From positions 124,001 through 188,000 of the forward strand of contig NZ_FQWO01000001.1 of NCBI RefSeq assembly GCF_900129705.1: a stretch of 64,000 nucleotides of DNA, given 5' to 3'. Below the pieces are notes generated by a model. It was not told where the DNA came from. It searched no databases and saw only the letters and a list, made by a program, of their open reading frames with translations. This DNA is from Flavobacterium granuli. GTDB lineage: Bacteria > Bacteroidota > Bacteroidia > Flavobacteriales > Flavobacteriaceae. Shown here piece by piece: positions 14,570 to 23,425 of the stretch (within the stretch, counting starts at the first letter, position 1; each line of letters opens with the position of its first letter). The position numbers and the translations under genes were made by a program.

Positions 14570-15388
14570 ATGACCTTCACAAAAACAACCGAACAATCCT
14601 CAAAATACGAACATTTAGATAAAATGTCTGTACAGGAATTGCTTGCCAGTATCAATCAGGAAGACAAAACGGTTCCCTATGCCGTAGAAAAATCCCTTCC
14701 ACAAATTGAAGCTTTGATAGCGCAAATTGTCCCTAAAATGAAATTAGGCGGGAGACTTTTTTACATCGGTGCCGGAACCTCAGGACGCTTAGGGATTTTG
14801 GACGCTTCAGAATGTCCACCAACCTTTGGCGTTCCTTTTGATTTAGTAGTTGGAATCATTGCCGGCGGTGATACCGCTATACGAAGAGCTGTAGAAAATG
14901 CAGAAGACAATACCACTCAAGCCTGGAAAGATTTACAGCAATTTGATATAAATACAAATGATGTGGTGATTGGAATTGCCGCTTCGGGAACAACTCCTTA
15001 TGTCATTGGAGGTTTAGAAAAATGCAATGAAAATAACATTATAACCGGAAGTATTTCTTGCAATGCCGAAAGTCCGCTTTCGCAAACGGCCCAATTCCCT
15101 ATTGAAGTGGTTGTAGGCCCTGAATTTGTTACCGGAAGCTCCAGAATGAAAGCAGGAACTGCACAAAAATTAGTACTGAACATGATTACAACCGCAACCA
15201 TGATTCAGCTGGGAAAGGTAAAAGGCAACAAAATGGTAGACATGCAACTCAGCAACAACAAACTGGTCGATCGTGGTATCAAAATGATCATGGGAGAAAT
15301 TCCCGTGAGCTATGAAGCAGCAGCTGCGTTACTAGAAAAATACGGAAGCGTAAGAAAAGCAGTTGACTCTTATAATAATCAGCAGTAA
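14570..15388 (+). CDS. murQ: N-acetylmuramic acid 6-phosphate etherase
   Basis: A 272-aa SIS-domain enzyme that cleaves the lactyl ether of MurNAc-6-phosphate to give GlcNAc-6-phosphate in peptidoglycan recycling. The signature GRLFYIGAGTSGRLGILDASECPPTFG (read here in part as GAGTSGRLGILDASE) is unmistakable, as are AGGDTAIRRAVENAED, GIAASGTTPYVIGGL and GSSRMKAGTAQKLVLNM. It is slightly shorter than E. coli MurQ (298) because the C-terminal UBA-like part is reduced. No MurNAc PTS neighbour is present, so recycling of internal or imported muropeptides is likely. Confidence 0.93.
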   Translation: MTFTKTTEQSSKYEHLDKMSVQELLASINQEDKTVPYAVEKSLPQIEALIAQIVPKMKLGGRLFYIGAGTSGRLGILDASECPPTFGVPFDLVVGIIAGGDTAIRRAVENAEDNTTQAWKDLQQFDINTNDVVIGIAASGTTPYVIGGLEKCNENNIITGSISCNAESPLSQTAQFPIEVVVGPEFVTGSSRMKAGTAQKLVLNMITTATMIQLGKVKGNKMVDMQLSNNKLVDRGIKMIMGEIPVSYEAAAALLEKYGSVRKAVDSYNNQQ

Positions 15389-15408
15389 ACAGTATTCAGA
15401 TAGCAGTT
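15386..15408. repeat. CAGT-type intergenic repeat, short copy
   Basis: Starts at the murQ stop codon and carries CAGTATTCAG (15390-15399) and TAGCAG, words shared with the repeat after rlmD (9811-9890). Confidence 0.4.
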
Positions 15409-15461
15409 TTTACAAAATCGAAAATCGAATTGAACCTGAAAATTTAAATCTTAAACAAAAA

Positions 15462-15683
15462 ATGGCTACAAATAGAGAATTATTATCCAAAGGAATTAAA
15501 TATTTAGCCTGGGCATTGCCTTTACTATTTGTTGGTCCGTCTGTGATTCACAATGCGTTTATCAACAAACAGAATGGCTGGCACTATCTTGTTTTAGGAA
15601 TTGGAATTATCGCCTGTCTTGGAGCCGTATATTTACTGTTTATGGGTTTAAAAACAATCACAAAAGCTATATTCAACGACTAA
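15462..15683 (+). CDS. DUF6095 family small membrane protein
   Basis: A 73-aa protein starting MATNRELLSKGIKYLAWALPLLFVGPSVIHNAF, with two membrane helices. It matches the flavobacterial DUF6095 family. The longer upstream frame from 15363 runs through the repeat after murQ and reads as noise, so ATG 15462 is chosen. Its stop overlaps the next start (TAATG), implying translational coupling with the pentapeptide-repeat gene. Function unknown. Confidence 0.78.
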   Translation: MATNRELLSKGIKYLAWALPLLFVGPSVIHNAFINKQNGWHYLVLGIGIIACLGAVYLLFMGLKTITKAIFND

Positions 15684-16255
15684 TGGAAGAACTGATTCAC
15701 ATTCAAAAAACATTTGAGAAAGTTATTTTTATCAATAAAAAAGTCAGTAATCGAGAATTTGAGGATTGTGTTTTTAAAAATTGCGATTTCTCGAATAGTA
15801 ATTTTTCGAACAATACTTTCATGGACTGTGAATTTATAGATTGCAACCTTTCTATGACTGAACTAATTGGATCCAGTCTAAAAACGGTGAGTTTTAGAAA
15901 TTGCAAGCTTTTGGGAATCCAGTTTGGTACTTGCGCTGATTTTATGTTTTCGGTTCATTTTCAGGACTGTATTTTGGATTATTCTTCTTTTGCTAATAAG
16001 AAAATGCCCAAGACAAAATTCAATTCGTGCTCGCTAAAAGATGCCAATTTCACAAATACTGACCTTTCTGTTTCGGTTTTCGATAACTGTAATTTGGATA
16101 ACGCCATTTTTAATGACACCCAATTGAAGAAAGTCAATTTCTTGACGGCTTACAACTATAAGATTGATCCTGAATTCAATCCAATGAAAAAAGCCAAGTT
16201 CTCTGTTCAGGGAATTCCTGGACTTTTGGACAAATATGATATCAAAATTCAATAA
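15683..16255 (+). CDS. Pentapeptide-repeat protein
   Basis: A 190-aa protein with about 25 pentapeptide units of the A(D/N)LXX type (FEDCVFKNCDFSNSNFSN, then FNSCSLKDANFTNTDLSVSVF). This should fold as a right-handed quadrilateral beta helix. A conserved C-terminal tail (AKFSVQGIPGLLDKYDIKI) closes it. Similar folds occur in Qnr/MfpA DNA mimics that protect gyrase, but nothing in this sequence shows gyrase binding. It lies between DUF6095 and DinB-like genes in an overlapping cluster. Confidence 0.85.
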   Translation: MEELIHIQKTFEKVIFINKKVSNREFEDCVFKNCDFSNSNFSNNTFMDCEFIDCNLSMTELIGSSLKTVSFRNCKLLGIQFGTCADFMFSVHFQDCILDYSSFANKKMPKTKFNSCSLKDANFTNTDLSVSVFDNCNLDNAIFNDTQLKKVNFLTAYNYKIDPEFNPMKKAKFSVQGIPGLLDKYDIKIQ

Positions 16256-16256
16256 A

Positions 16257-16838
16257 ATGGATATCAATGAGCACTATCTTGCCAGCATAAAAAAACAAAT
16301 GCGCTATTACAAGACAATTGGCGAAAAAGCGATCGAACAATTAGAACCCAACCAACTTTTTATTGAGACAAATGAAGACTCTAACAGTATTGCCACAATT
16401 ATAAAACATATTTCAGGCAATATGTTATCTCGCTGGACTGATTTTTTGACTACTGATGGAGAAAAAGAATGGCGAAATAGGGACCTAGAATTTGAAAACC
16501 AATTGCAAACTAAAGAAGAATTGTTAGCGACATGGAATACAGGCTGGGATTGTTTTTTTCAAGCTATTGATTCTTTACTTCCCGAGCAGCTTTTGCAAAT
16601 TATATACATCCGAAATGAAGGACAAACTGCTCTGGATGCCATAAACCGACAATTAGCACATTATCCTTACCATATTGGACAAATCGTACTTTATTCCAAA
16701 CAACTAAAAAACGGGAGCTGGGAAAGCCTTTCGATTCCCAAAAATAAATCAGAGCGTTATAATGCTGATAAATTTGCTCAGGAAAAACAAATAAAACACT
16801 TTACTGATGCCGAATTCAAAAAACTAAATAAAAAATAA
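16257..16838 (+). CDS. DUF1572/DinB-superfamily protein
   Basis: A 193-aa protein from ATG 16257, 1 base after the previous stop; an upstream in-frame ATG at 16236 lies inside the preceding gene. The four-helix DinB-like pattern is visible: LASIKKQMRYYKTIGEKAIEQL, the NSIATIIKHISGNMLSRWTDFL segment with a metal-ligand His, and the second His pair in QLAHYPYHIGQIV. This is DUF1572. Members are metal-binding proteins, possibly thiol-dependent transferases; activity unknown. Confidence 0.8.
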   Translation: MDINEHYLASIKKQMRYYKTIGEKAIEQLEPNQLFIETNEDSNSIATIIKHISGNMLSRWTDFLTTDGEKEWRNRDLEFENQLQTKEELLATWNTGWDCFFQAIDSLLPEQLLQIIYIRNEGQTALDAINRQLAHYPYHIGQIVLYSKQLKNGSWESLSIPKNKSERYNADKFAQEKQIKHFTDAEFKKLNKK

Positions 16839-16849
16839 AAAACTTAGAA

Positions 16850-17224
16850 ATGAAAAAACTACTCCTGATTCCCCTGCTCTTTTCGATGTTCTCCTGCTAT
16901 AATGTAGAACGCAATTGTAAAGATTTTAAAACTGGTAAATTTCGTTTTGATTACGAAGTAGATGGTGTAAAGAAAACAACTCTTTTTGAGCGTAATGACA
17001 GCATAGAAATAGAGACTTTCGAAGGAAAGACAGATACAGCTTCAATTCGATGGATTAACGATTGTGAATATGTTTTGACAAAATTGCACCCAAAAAATAA
17101 AAATGAAGCGCAATCAATTGCGATGAAAATTTTGACAACAACAGGAAATACTTATACCTTTGAATTCGGAATGGTTGGTACTGGCCAAAAGCAAAAAGGA
17201 ACAGTAACAAAACTTGAAAACTAA
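16850..17224 (+). CDS. Small lipoprotein of unknown function
   Basis: A 124-aa protein with signal MKKLLLIPLLFSMFSC (lipobox FSC, Cys16) and a compact domain with two further Cys (NCKDFKTGKF and NDCEYVL) likely to form a disulfide. Strand pattern GKFRFDYEVDG, SIEIETFEGK, YTFEFGMVGTGQ suggests a small beta sandwich or lipocalin-like fold. Probably periplasmic or outer-membrane anchored. It follows the DinB-like gene by 11 bases and may share its transcript. Confidence 0.7.
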   Translation: MKKLLLIPLLFSMFSCYNVERNCKDFKTGKFRFDYEVDGVKKTTLFERNDSIEIETFEGKTDTASIRWINDCEYVLTKLHPKNKNEAQSIAMKILTTTGNTYTFEFGMVGTGQKQKGTVTKLEN

Positions 17225-17274
17225 ACACCAATCATCCAAAAAAAATAAAATTAAAAACTTATAACTAAAAAAAG

Positions 17275-18045
17275 ATGGAAGTATTTTTAAATCCTGATGC
17301 TTGGATTGCCTTGTTAACGTTGACCTTTCTGGAGATCATTCTGGGAATAGACAACATTATTTTTATTTCAATCGTAACGGGAAAACTGCCCGAAGAAAAA
17401 CGAAAAAAAGCGACTCAAATTGGTTTATTTCTAGCGATGTTTATGCGTATCGCTTTACTTTTTGGAATCACGCTATTAATTGCGATGAAAGAACCTTTCT
17501 TTAGTGTCAACTGGCGCTGGTTTAGTGCTGATTTTACCGGTCAGGCCATCATTTTACTATTGGGAGGGATCTTTTTGATTTATAAGAGTACGAAAGAGAT
17601 TCACGAAAAAGTAGATCATAAAGGAGAAGAAGAGCATGATTTAAAAACTGCCGCAACAAAATCTTTCGGAAATGTTATTTTCCAAATTTTACTGATCGAC
17701 CTTATTTTCTCTGTTGACAGTATTCTAACCGCTGTTGGAATGACCAATGGTGTAGAAGGTGCTTTATACATTATGGTAACTGCTGTTGTGATTTCTGTTG
17801 GAGTAATGATGCTTTTTGCTGTTCCTGTTGGGAATTTTGTAAATGCCAATCCATCGATTCAAATTTTAGGTTTGGCCTTCTTAATCCTTATCGGATTTAT
17901 GTTAATCACTGAAAGTATGCATTTATCCAATGCCGCTTTGGTAGGAGAACATGTTGGTGCGGTACCTAAAGCCTACTTGTATTTTGCTATTGCATTTTCA
18001 CTAGCAGTAGAATTTCTGAACATGAAAATGAGAAAAAAGAAATAG
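17275..18045 (+). CDS. TerC family membrane protein
   Basis: A 256-aa inner-membrane protein with seven to eight helices. The family core FLEIILGIDNIIFISIVTGKLPEEKR (here LEIILGIDNIIFI) and the second repeat LIDLIFSVDSILTAVGMT carry the conserved acidic residues in helices. An acidic/His loop (HEKVDHKGEEEHD) lies between. Related Alx and YkoY/MeeF proteins export Mn2+ in other bacteria, so Mn efflux or metallation of exoenzymes is a reasonable inference. Followed directly by a terminator. Confidence 0.87.
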   Translation: MEVFLNPDAWIALLTLTFLEIILGIDNIIFISIVTGKLPEEKRKKATQIGLFLAMFMRIALLFGITLLIAMKEPFFSVNWRWFSADFTGQAIILLLGGIFLIYKSTKEIHEKVDHKGEEEHDLKTAATKSFGNVIFQILLIDLIFSVDSILTAVGMTNGVEGALYIMVTAVVISVGVMMLFAVPVGNFVNANPSIQILGLAFLILIGFMLITESMHLSNAALVGEHVGAVPKAYLYFAIAFSLAVEFLNMKMRKKK

Positions 18046-18056
18046 TTTTTCTATAA

Positions 18057-18086
18057 AAAAAAGCTCCTAAATTTAGGAGCTTTTTT
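18057..18086. terminator. Bidirectional Rho-independent terminator
   Basis: A perfect palindrome centred at 18071/18072 with stem AAGCTCCTAAA and A and T tracts on both sides, between the convergent TerC and parC genes. Confidence 0.92.
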
Positions 18087-18090
18087 ATTT

Positions 18091-20730
18091 TTAAAACAAG
18101 ATTACTTGTCCATCCTCATCGAGATGTACATCCCCTTCATCAGTGGTTCCTCCTTTTACTTCTTCCGGAATAACTTCTTCCGGAATTTCATAAGGCAAAG
18201 GTTCTAACATATTTATTTGCTTCAATTTTTCCGTTGTCAACTGATTACCAAGCGCTTTAAACCCTTTTACGGCGATAAAATCCTCCACATCAACGGTTAT
18301 ACTTTCTTTCTGAACACCTTTTACTTTTGGAAAAACCAATTCAACCACTGGACGATAATCTGTAGATACAATTTCCAATTGCGAATTTGGATGCTCCGTT
18401 ATAAAGCTCTCCTCTTTGTTTTCGGTTTCGACCAAGAATCGCTTCACATAATAGCGCTCTTTTTCTCCGTCGTAATAAATAGCTGAAATTGGTTTTTTAG
18501 GAATCCATTTTTCCAAAACTACCATGTCAGGATCAAAATGCGTCGATAATTCCGGTGTAATCACTTTTAATTTTCCGGATTGATGAATAATCAAAATTTT
18601 ATCACTTGGCCTGAATTCGCCCAATAATTCTCCTCTTGCATCTACATTTAATCTTTGAACCGTCTCGTCATACCAAACTTTCCTTGGTAATAAAGTTGAA
18701 ATTCCTTTTTCTTTGATTTCAATTTTCTTGATTGGGTATTTGGAGACCAAATTCCCTTTAGAAGCTCGACCTTTAATCGCTAAGCTGGCAAAATCAATGT
18801 CAAATTTAAGTTTTTTAATACTTCCTATTTGGCGTAAAATTATTGTCACCACTTCGGCTTCTCCGTTTGGATTACAAGTAAAATAGAGAATCTGTGAGCC
18901 TTTGGCACCATTAGTCAAATCATACAATTTATCTCGAGTGACTCCCGAAACATTGAACCTCTTAATATAAGATGGCCCCGATTTTCCATCGCGATAAATC
19001 ACATTATAAATGGTGCGCTTATCGCTTTTGTCAAAAATAGCAACATGAATAATGTCTTTACCCACAAAAGTTTTGGCATCTACCTTAGTCACCATCATGC
19101 TTCCGTCACGAAGGAAAACAATTACATCATCAATATCCGAACAATCTGTCACGTACTCGTCTTTTTTCAAGCTCGTTCCTACAAATCCTTCTTCACGATT
19201 GACATATAATTTGGTGTTTCTTAAAACAACCTTCGTAGCCTCGATATCGTCAAAAATACGCAGTTCGGTTTGGCGTTCTCTTCCTTTTCCGTATTTCTCT
19301 TTTAGTTTAGCAAAATAGGCAATGGCAAAATCAATGATATGTGCCAAATGGTGCTCTACTTCTTTCATTTCATCTTCTAACTTCGCGATAAAATCATCTG
19401 CTTTATCAGAGTCAAAACGAGTAATACGAATCATTGGGATTTGCGTTAATCGCTGCAAATCGTCATCATTAATTTCTCTTACGAATGCTTTCTTGAAAGG
19501 TTCAAATTGGTCGTACATGTATTTGTACAATGCCTCTTTATCAGAATATAATTTGAAATCAATATACATTTCTTCTCGAATGAAAATTTTCTCTAAAGTA
19601 GAAAAATGCCATTTGTTTTTTAATTCCTCTAATTGAATTTCCAGCTCTTGTCGAAGCAAATCAACCGTTCTGTGGGTAGAAATTTTCAACATATCAGAAA
19701 CGCCTATAAACAAAGGCTTGTTATCCTCAATCACACAACCCAGCGGTGCTACAGATGTTTCGCAAGCCGTAAAAGCAAACAAGGCATCGATGGTTTTATC
19801 CGGAGAAACACCCGGAAATAAGTGGATTAAAATCTCCACTTCGGCAGCCGTATTGTCTTCAATTTTCTTGATTTTGATTTTCCCTTTGTCATTGGCTTTC
19901 AAAATACTATCGATAAGAGTCGTAGTATTAGTCGAAAACGGAATTTGGGTAATCACCAAGGTATTTTTGTCCAGTTGGGCAATTTTGGCACGTACACGTA
20001 CGCGGCCTCCACGCAGACCGTCATTATAATTCGTCACATCCGCAATTCCCTGAGTCATAAAATCAGGATATAGCGTAAAAGGCTTCCCTTTCAGGATCTT
20101 TATCGATGCATCAATCAATTCATTAAAATTATGAGGCAATACTTTAGTCGAAAGTCCCACTGCAATACCTTCGGCTCCTTGCGCTAAAAGCAATGGAAAT
20201 TTAACCGGAAGATTGTTGGGCTCAGCCCTTCTGCCATCATAAGAAACGCCCCAATCGGTAATTTTTGGCGAATACAAAACTTCTAAAGCAAATTTAGACA
20301 AACGTGCCTCGATGTAACGCGAAGCTGCCGCACCATCTCCGGTGAGGATATTTCCCCAGTTCCCTTGACAGTCAATCAATAATTCTTTTTGTCCAATTTG
20401 TACCATCGCATCACCAATACTTGCGTCACCGTGTGGGTGGTATTGCATGGTGTGCCCTACAACATTGGCTACTTTATTGTAACGTCCGTCATCCAACTCT
20501 TTCAGGGAGTGCATGATTCTACGTTGTACTGGTTTGAAACCGTCCTCAATAGCAGGAACCGCTCGCTCTAGAATTACATAAGAAGCATAATCCAAAAACC
20601 AGTCCTTGTACATTCCTGTAACCTTGGTAATGGTATCATTTCCGTCTTCTTGATGATCGTAAAAATGCTCTCCTTCTGTCTTTTGTACTTCTTGTTGCTC
20701 TTCGGGATTTATATTTTCTTCTTCGTCCAT
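18091..20730 (-). CDS. parC: DNA topoisomerase IV subunit A
   Basis: An 879-aa type IIA topoisomerase A subunit for decatenation of chromosomes. An acidic N-terminal extension (1-35) precedes the winged-helix/tower core with KPVQRRIMHSLKELDDGR, HPHGDASIGDAMV and catalytic Tyr139 (AAASRYIEARL). The C-terminal region (from about 520) has degenerate beta-pinwheel blades (VFLRDGSMMVTKVDAKTF) and no canonical GyrA box, which with the parE neighbour favours ParC over GyrA. The quinolone position corresponding to GyrA Ser83 is Ala103 with Ser104 next, which I believe is normal for Bacteroidota ParC. It ends 4 bases from the terminator. Confidence 0.88.
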   Translation of the reverse strand: MDEEENINPEEQQEVQKTEGEHFYDHQEDGNDTITKVTGMYKDWFLDYASYVILERAVPAIEDGFKPVQRRIMHSLKELDDGRYNKVANVVGHTMQYHPHGDASIGDAMVQIGQKELLIDCQGNWGNILTGDGAAASRYIEARLSKFALEVLYSPKITDWGVSYDGRRAEPNNLPVKFPLLLAQGAEGIAVGLSTKVLPHNFNELIDASIKILKGKPFTLYPDFMTQGIADVTNYNDGLRGGRVRVRAKIAQLDKNTLVITQIPFSTNTTTLIDSILKANDKGKIKIKKIEDNTAAEVEILIHLFPGVSPDKTIDALFAFTACETSVAPLGCVIEDNKPLFIGVSDMLKISTHRTVDLLRQELEIQLEELKNKWHFSTLEKIFIREEMYIDFKLYSDKEALYKYMYDQFEPFKKAFVREINDDDLQRLTQIPMIRITRFDSDKADDFIAKLEDEMKEVEHHLAHIIDFAIAYFAKLKEKYGKGRERQTELRIFDDIEATKVVLRNTKLYVNREEGFVGTSLKKDEYVTDCSDIDDVIVFLRDGSMMVTKVDAKTFVGKDIIHVAIFDKSDKRTIYNVIYRDGKSGPSYIKRFNVSGVTRDKLYDLTNGAKGSQILYFTCNPNGEAEVVTIILRQIGSIKKLKFDIDFASLAIKGRASKGNLVSKYPIKKIEIKEKGISTLLPRKVWYDETVQRLNVDARGELLGEFRPSDKILIIHQSGKLKVITPELSTHFDPDMVVLEKWIPKKPISAIYYDGEKERYYVKRFLVETENKEESFITEHPNSQLEIVSTDYRPVVELVFPKVKGVQKESITVDVEDFIAVKGFKALGNQLTTEKLKQINMLEPLPYEIPEEVIPEEVKGGTTDEGDVHLDEDGQVILF

Positions 20731-20777
20731 TTATTTTCTTTGAATTCTATAAGAACTATGATTATCAACTTATGTTA

Positions 20778-22649
20778 TTATACTTCTTCTTCGACTACAT
20801 CTAACTCTACCTTCAGATTCTTGATGATAAATTCCTGTCGATCGGGTGTATTTTTCCCCATATAGAAAGAAAGTAATTGCTCAATCGAAGTGTTTTTGTC
20901 CATCATAATAGGATCAAGACGAATGGTGTCCCCAATAAAATTCTTGAACTCATCAGGGGAAATCTCCCCTAAACCTTTAAATCGGGTGATTTCCGGTTTT
21001 GGTTTTAATTTTTCAATCGCGTCTTTTCTCTCTTCGTCTGAATAGCAATAAATTGTTTCTTTCTTGTTTCTCACCCTGAAAAGTGGCGTTTGCAAAATAT
21101 ACAAATGTCCTTCTTTGATTAGCTCAGGGAAAAATTGCAGAAAAAAAGTAATCAATAACAATCGGATGTGCATTCCATCGACATCGGCATCAGTTGCGAT
21201 CACAATGTTGTTGTAACGCAATTTCTCTAAACCATCTTCGATATCCAAAGCCGCTTGAAGCAAATTGAACTCCTCGTTTTCATACACAATTTTCTTGCTC
21301 ATTCCGTATGAATTTAAAGGCTTACCACGCAAACTAAAAACCGCCTGCGTATTCACATCGCGTGATTTGGTAATCGACCCGGAAGCCGAATCTCCCTCGG
21401 TGATAAAAAGCGTACTTTCTAAGTTTCTAGGGTTTTTTGTATCCGGAAGGTGTGCACGACAGTCTCTCAATTTTTTATTGTGCAGATTGGCTTTCTTAGC
21501 ACGATCTGTCGCTAATTTTCGAATTCCGGACAATTCTTTACGCTCTCTTTCAGCCTGCAAAATTTTACGCAATAAGGCTTCTGCAGTTGGAGGATTCTTA
21601 TGTAAATAATTGTCTAATTTGGTTTTAATGAAGTCGTTTACAAAAGTACGAACCGAAACTGGCGGCGTTCCATCATCAGAGCCCATATCTGTTGATCCCA
21701 ATTTAGTTTTGGTTTGCGACTCAAATACGGGTTCCATCACTTTGATGCTAATGGCACTCACAATCGATTTACGCACATCAGACGCTTCAAAACTTTTATT
21801 ATAAAACTCACGAATCGTTTTTACGATCGCTTCTCTATAAGCCGCTAAGTGCGTCCCTCCTTGGGTCGTATTCTGACCATTGACAAAAGAGTGATACTCC
21901 TCGCTGTATTGCGTTTTACTGTGTGTTAAAGCAATCTCGATATCCTTTTCCTTCAAATGAATAATTGGATATTCTAAATCTTCAGCACTAATTGTTTCTT
22001 CCAATAAATCCCTAAGACCGTTCTCAGAAATGTATTTTTCGCCATTGAAAATAATCGTCAAACCATTGTTTAGATAACAATAATTTTTAACCATTTTTAT
22101 GACATATTCGTAGCGGAACTTATAATTTTTAAAAATAGCTTCGTCCGGAATAAAAGTGACCTTAGTTCCTTTTCTCTTTGTGGTATCTGTAATATCTTCT
22201 TCCAGAACTAAATTTCCTGCAGAAAACTCAGCTGCTTTTTGTTTTTCGTCACGAACCGATTCTACACGAAAATAATTCGAAAGTGCATTCACCGCTTTGG
22301 TTCCTACACCGTTCAAACCTACCGATTTCTGGAAAGCTTTAGAATCATACTTTCCACCAGTATTCATTTTCGAAACGACATCAACCACTTTTCCTAACGG
22401 AATTCCACGGCCGTAATCCCTTACAGCCACCGTTTTGTCCTTAATGGTTACCTCAATCGTTTTACCGGCACCCATAACGAATTCATCGATACAGTTGTCT
22501 AATACCTCTTTTAGAAGAATATAAATACCATCATCAGGTGAAGAACCATCACCCAGTTTCCCAATGTACATACCGGGACGCATACGGATGTGTTCTTTCC
22601 AATCGAGCGACCGAATATTATCCTCGGTATATTTATTTTGATCTGACAT
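20778..22649 (-). CDS. parE: DNA topoisomerase IV subunit B
   Basis: A 623-aa ATPase subunit paired with the downstream parC (47-base spacer). The GHKL ATP site reads [12 protein letters not shown] (Glu/Asn), DYGRGIP and [14 protein letters not shown]. The TOPRIM domain has [12 protein letters not shown] and [13 protein letters not shown]. The length (about 620) is that of ParE, shorter than most GyrB because there is no insert, and the start [30 protein letters not shown] is typical. The two genes form one leftward operon. Confidence 0.9.
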   Translation of the reverse strand: MSDQNKYTEDNIRSLDWKEHIRMRPGMYIGKLGDGSSPDDGIYILLKEVLDNCIDEFVMGAGKTIEVTIKDKTVAVRDYGRGIPLGKVVDVVSKMNTGGKYDSKAFQKSVGLNGVGTKAVNALSNYFRVESVRDEKQKAAEFSAGNLVLEEDITDTTKRKGTKVTFIPDEAIFKNYKFRYEYVIKMVKNYCYLNNGLTIIFNGEKYISENGLRDLLEETISAEDLEYPIIHLKEKDIEIALTHSKTQYSEEYHSFVNGQNTTQGGTHLAAYREAIVKTIREFYNKSFEASDVRKSIVSAISIKVMEPVFESQTKTKLGSTDMGSDDGTPPVSVRTFVNDFIKTKLDNYLHKNPPTAEALLRKILQAERERKELSGIRKLATDRAKKANLHNKKLRDCRAHLPDTKNPRNLESTLFITEGDSASGSITKSRDVNTQAVFSLRGKPLNSYGMSKKIVYENEEFNLLQAALDIEDGLEKLRYNNIVIATDADVDGMHIRLLLITFFLQFFPELIKEGHLYILQTPLFRVRNKKETIYCYSDEERKDAIEKLKPKPEITRFKGLGEISPDEFKNFIGDTIRLDPIMMDKNTSIEQLLSFYMGKNTPDRQEFIIKNLKVELDVVEEEV

Positions 22650-22786
22650 TTTAAATTTTGTGGATTTTGTGCTAATATAGGATATCTCGATTTATTTTAA
22701 AAGGAGAAGCCTTCAAAGTTATCAAAAATGATATTGACAACTCGATTTGAGATTAAAACCACCAATTTAGGATAACATCCCCGTAT

Positions 22787-23314
22787 TTACAAGAGACTAT
22801 TTTTCACCATATCTCTTAACTGGAGATCTAATTCTGCATTAGCAATTCTTCCATTTTCAATATCAAAATTATCATAAAAACTCGGAAGAGAGAAAGTAGC
22901 TTTTACGTCTGCACCATAGCGCGGAAAGGCATTTTTGGCAATTTCAAGAACATTGGCTCCTCCTCTTTTCCCATCAGAAGTTGCCATCAGAAGCATTGGT
23001 TTTTGTTGAAAAACTTTTCCATTAATTCTGGAACACCAGTCAAAAACATTCTTAAAAGCCGCCGAATAATTACCATTGTTTTCAGCAAGAGAAACTACAA
23101 GAAAATCAGCTGAATCAATTTTATCCAAAAAAGCCTGCGCTAGAGGATGCTGACCGATTTCCTTTTCGATATCTACGCTAAACAAAGGCATTTGAAAATC
23201 ATTTAAATCCAAAACTTCTACTTCGGAATTTTCAAATAAACCTGCAGCATAAGTCGCTAATTTTTTATTGATGGAATTTTTACTTGGGCTAGCTCCAAAG
23301 GCAATGATTTTCAT
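22787..23314 (-). CDS. NAD(P)H-dependent FMN reductase
   Basis: A 175-aa flavodoxin-like reductase. The N-terminal phosphate loop GASPSKNSINKKLA binds FMN, followed by EVLDLNDFQMPLFS and the flavin-contact SLAENNGNYSAAFKNVFDW, all typical of the FMN_red/ChrR/azoreductase-like family. Such enzymes reduce flavins, quinones, azo dyes or chromate. Cytoplasmic, single gene with its own terminator. Physiological substrate not predictable. Confidence 0.85.
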   Translation of the reverse strand: MKIIAFGASPSKNSINKKLATYAAGLFENSEVEVLDLNDFQMPLFSVDIEKEIGQHPLAQAFLDKIDSADFLVVSLAENNGNYSAAFKNVFDWCSRINGKVFQQKPMLLMATSDGKRGGANVLEIAKNAFPRYGADVKATFSLPSFYDNFDIENGRIANAELDLQLRDMVKNSLL

Positions 23315-23361
23315 AATAATTAGTTTTCACTAAAAGTAACAAAAAAAACGTGACCAAAAAA

Positions 23362-23387
23362 AAACCGCAAAATTGCTTTTGCGGTTT
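23362..23387. terminator. Hairpin terminator for the rightmost leftward gene (ychF)
   Basis: AAACCGCAAAA (23362-23372) and TTTTGCGGTTT (23377-23387) with a 4-base loop. It lies between ychF and the flavin reductase gene; an A tract to the left gives a T tract on the leftward transcript. Confidence 0.75.
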
Positions 23388-23389
23388 CA

Positions 23390-23420
23390 TCTATTCTCTT
23401 TGCTCTTTATTCTATTCTCT
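23390..23420. repeat. TCTATTCTCT direct repeat
   Basis: Two copies of TCTATTCTCT (23390-23399, 23411-23420) separated by TTGCTCTTTAT, lying between the ychF stop and its terminator. Same style of short iterated words as the other intergenic repeats in this window. Confidence 0.5.
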
Positions 23421-23425
23421 AAAAA

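Noticed and set aside
15683..16255. Pentapeptide-repeat protein as a Qnr quinolone-resistance determinant
   Set aside because: The fold is shared but the sequence and size lack Qnr-specific loops; no evidence for gyrase protection.
16850..17224. Topoisomerase-type label for the small lipoprotein
   Set aside because: It has a lipobox signal and no topoisomerase motifs; a lipoprotein of unknown function is the honest call.
20408..20440. Ala103/Ser104 in ParC as a quinolone-resistance mutation
   Set aside because: The HPHGDASIGDAM form is, as far as I recall, the normal sequence of Bacteroidota ParC, not an acquired change.
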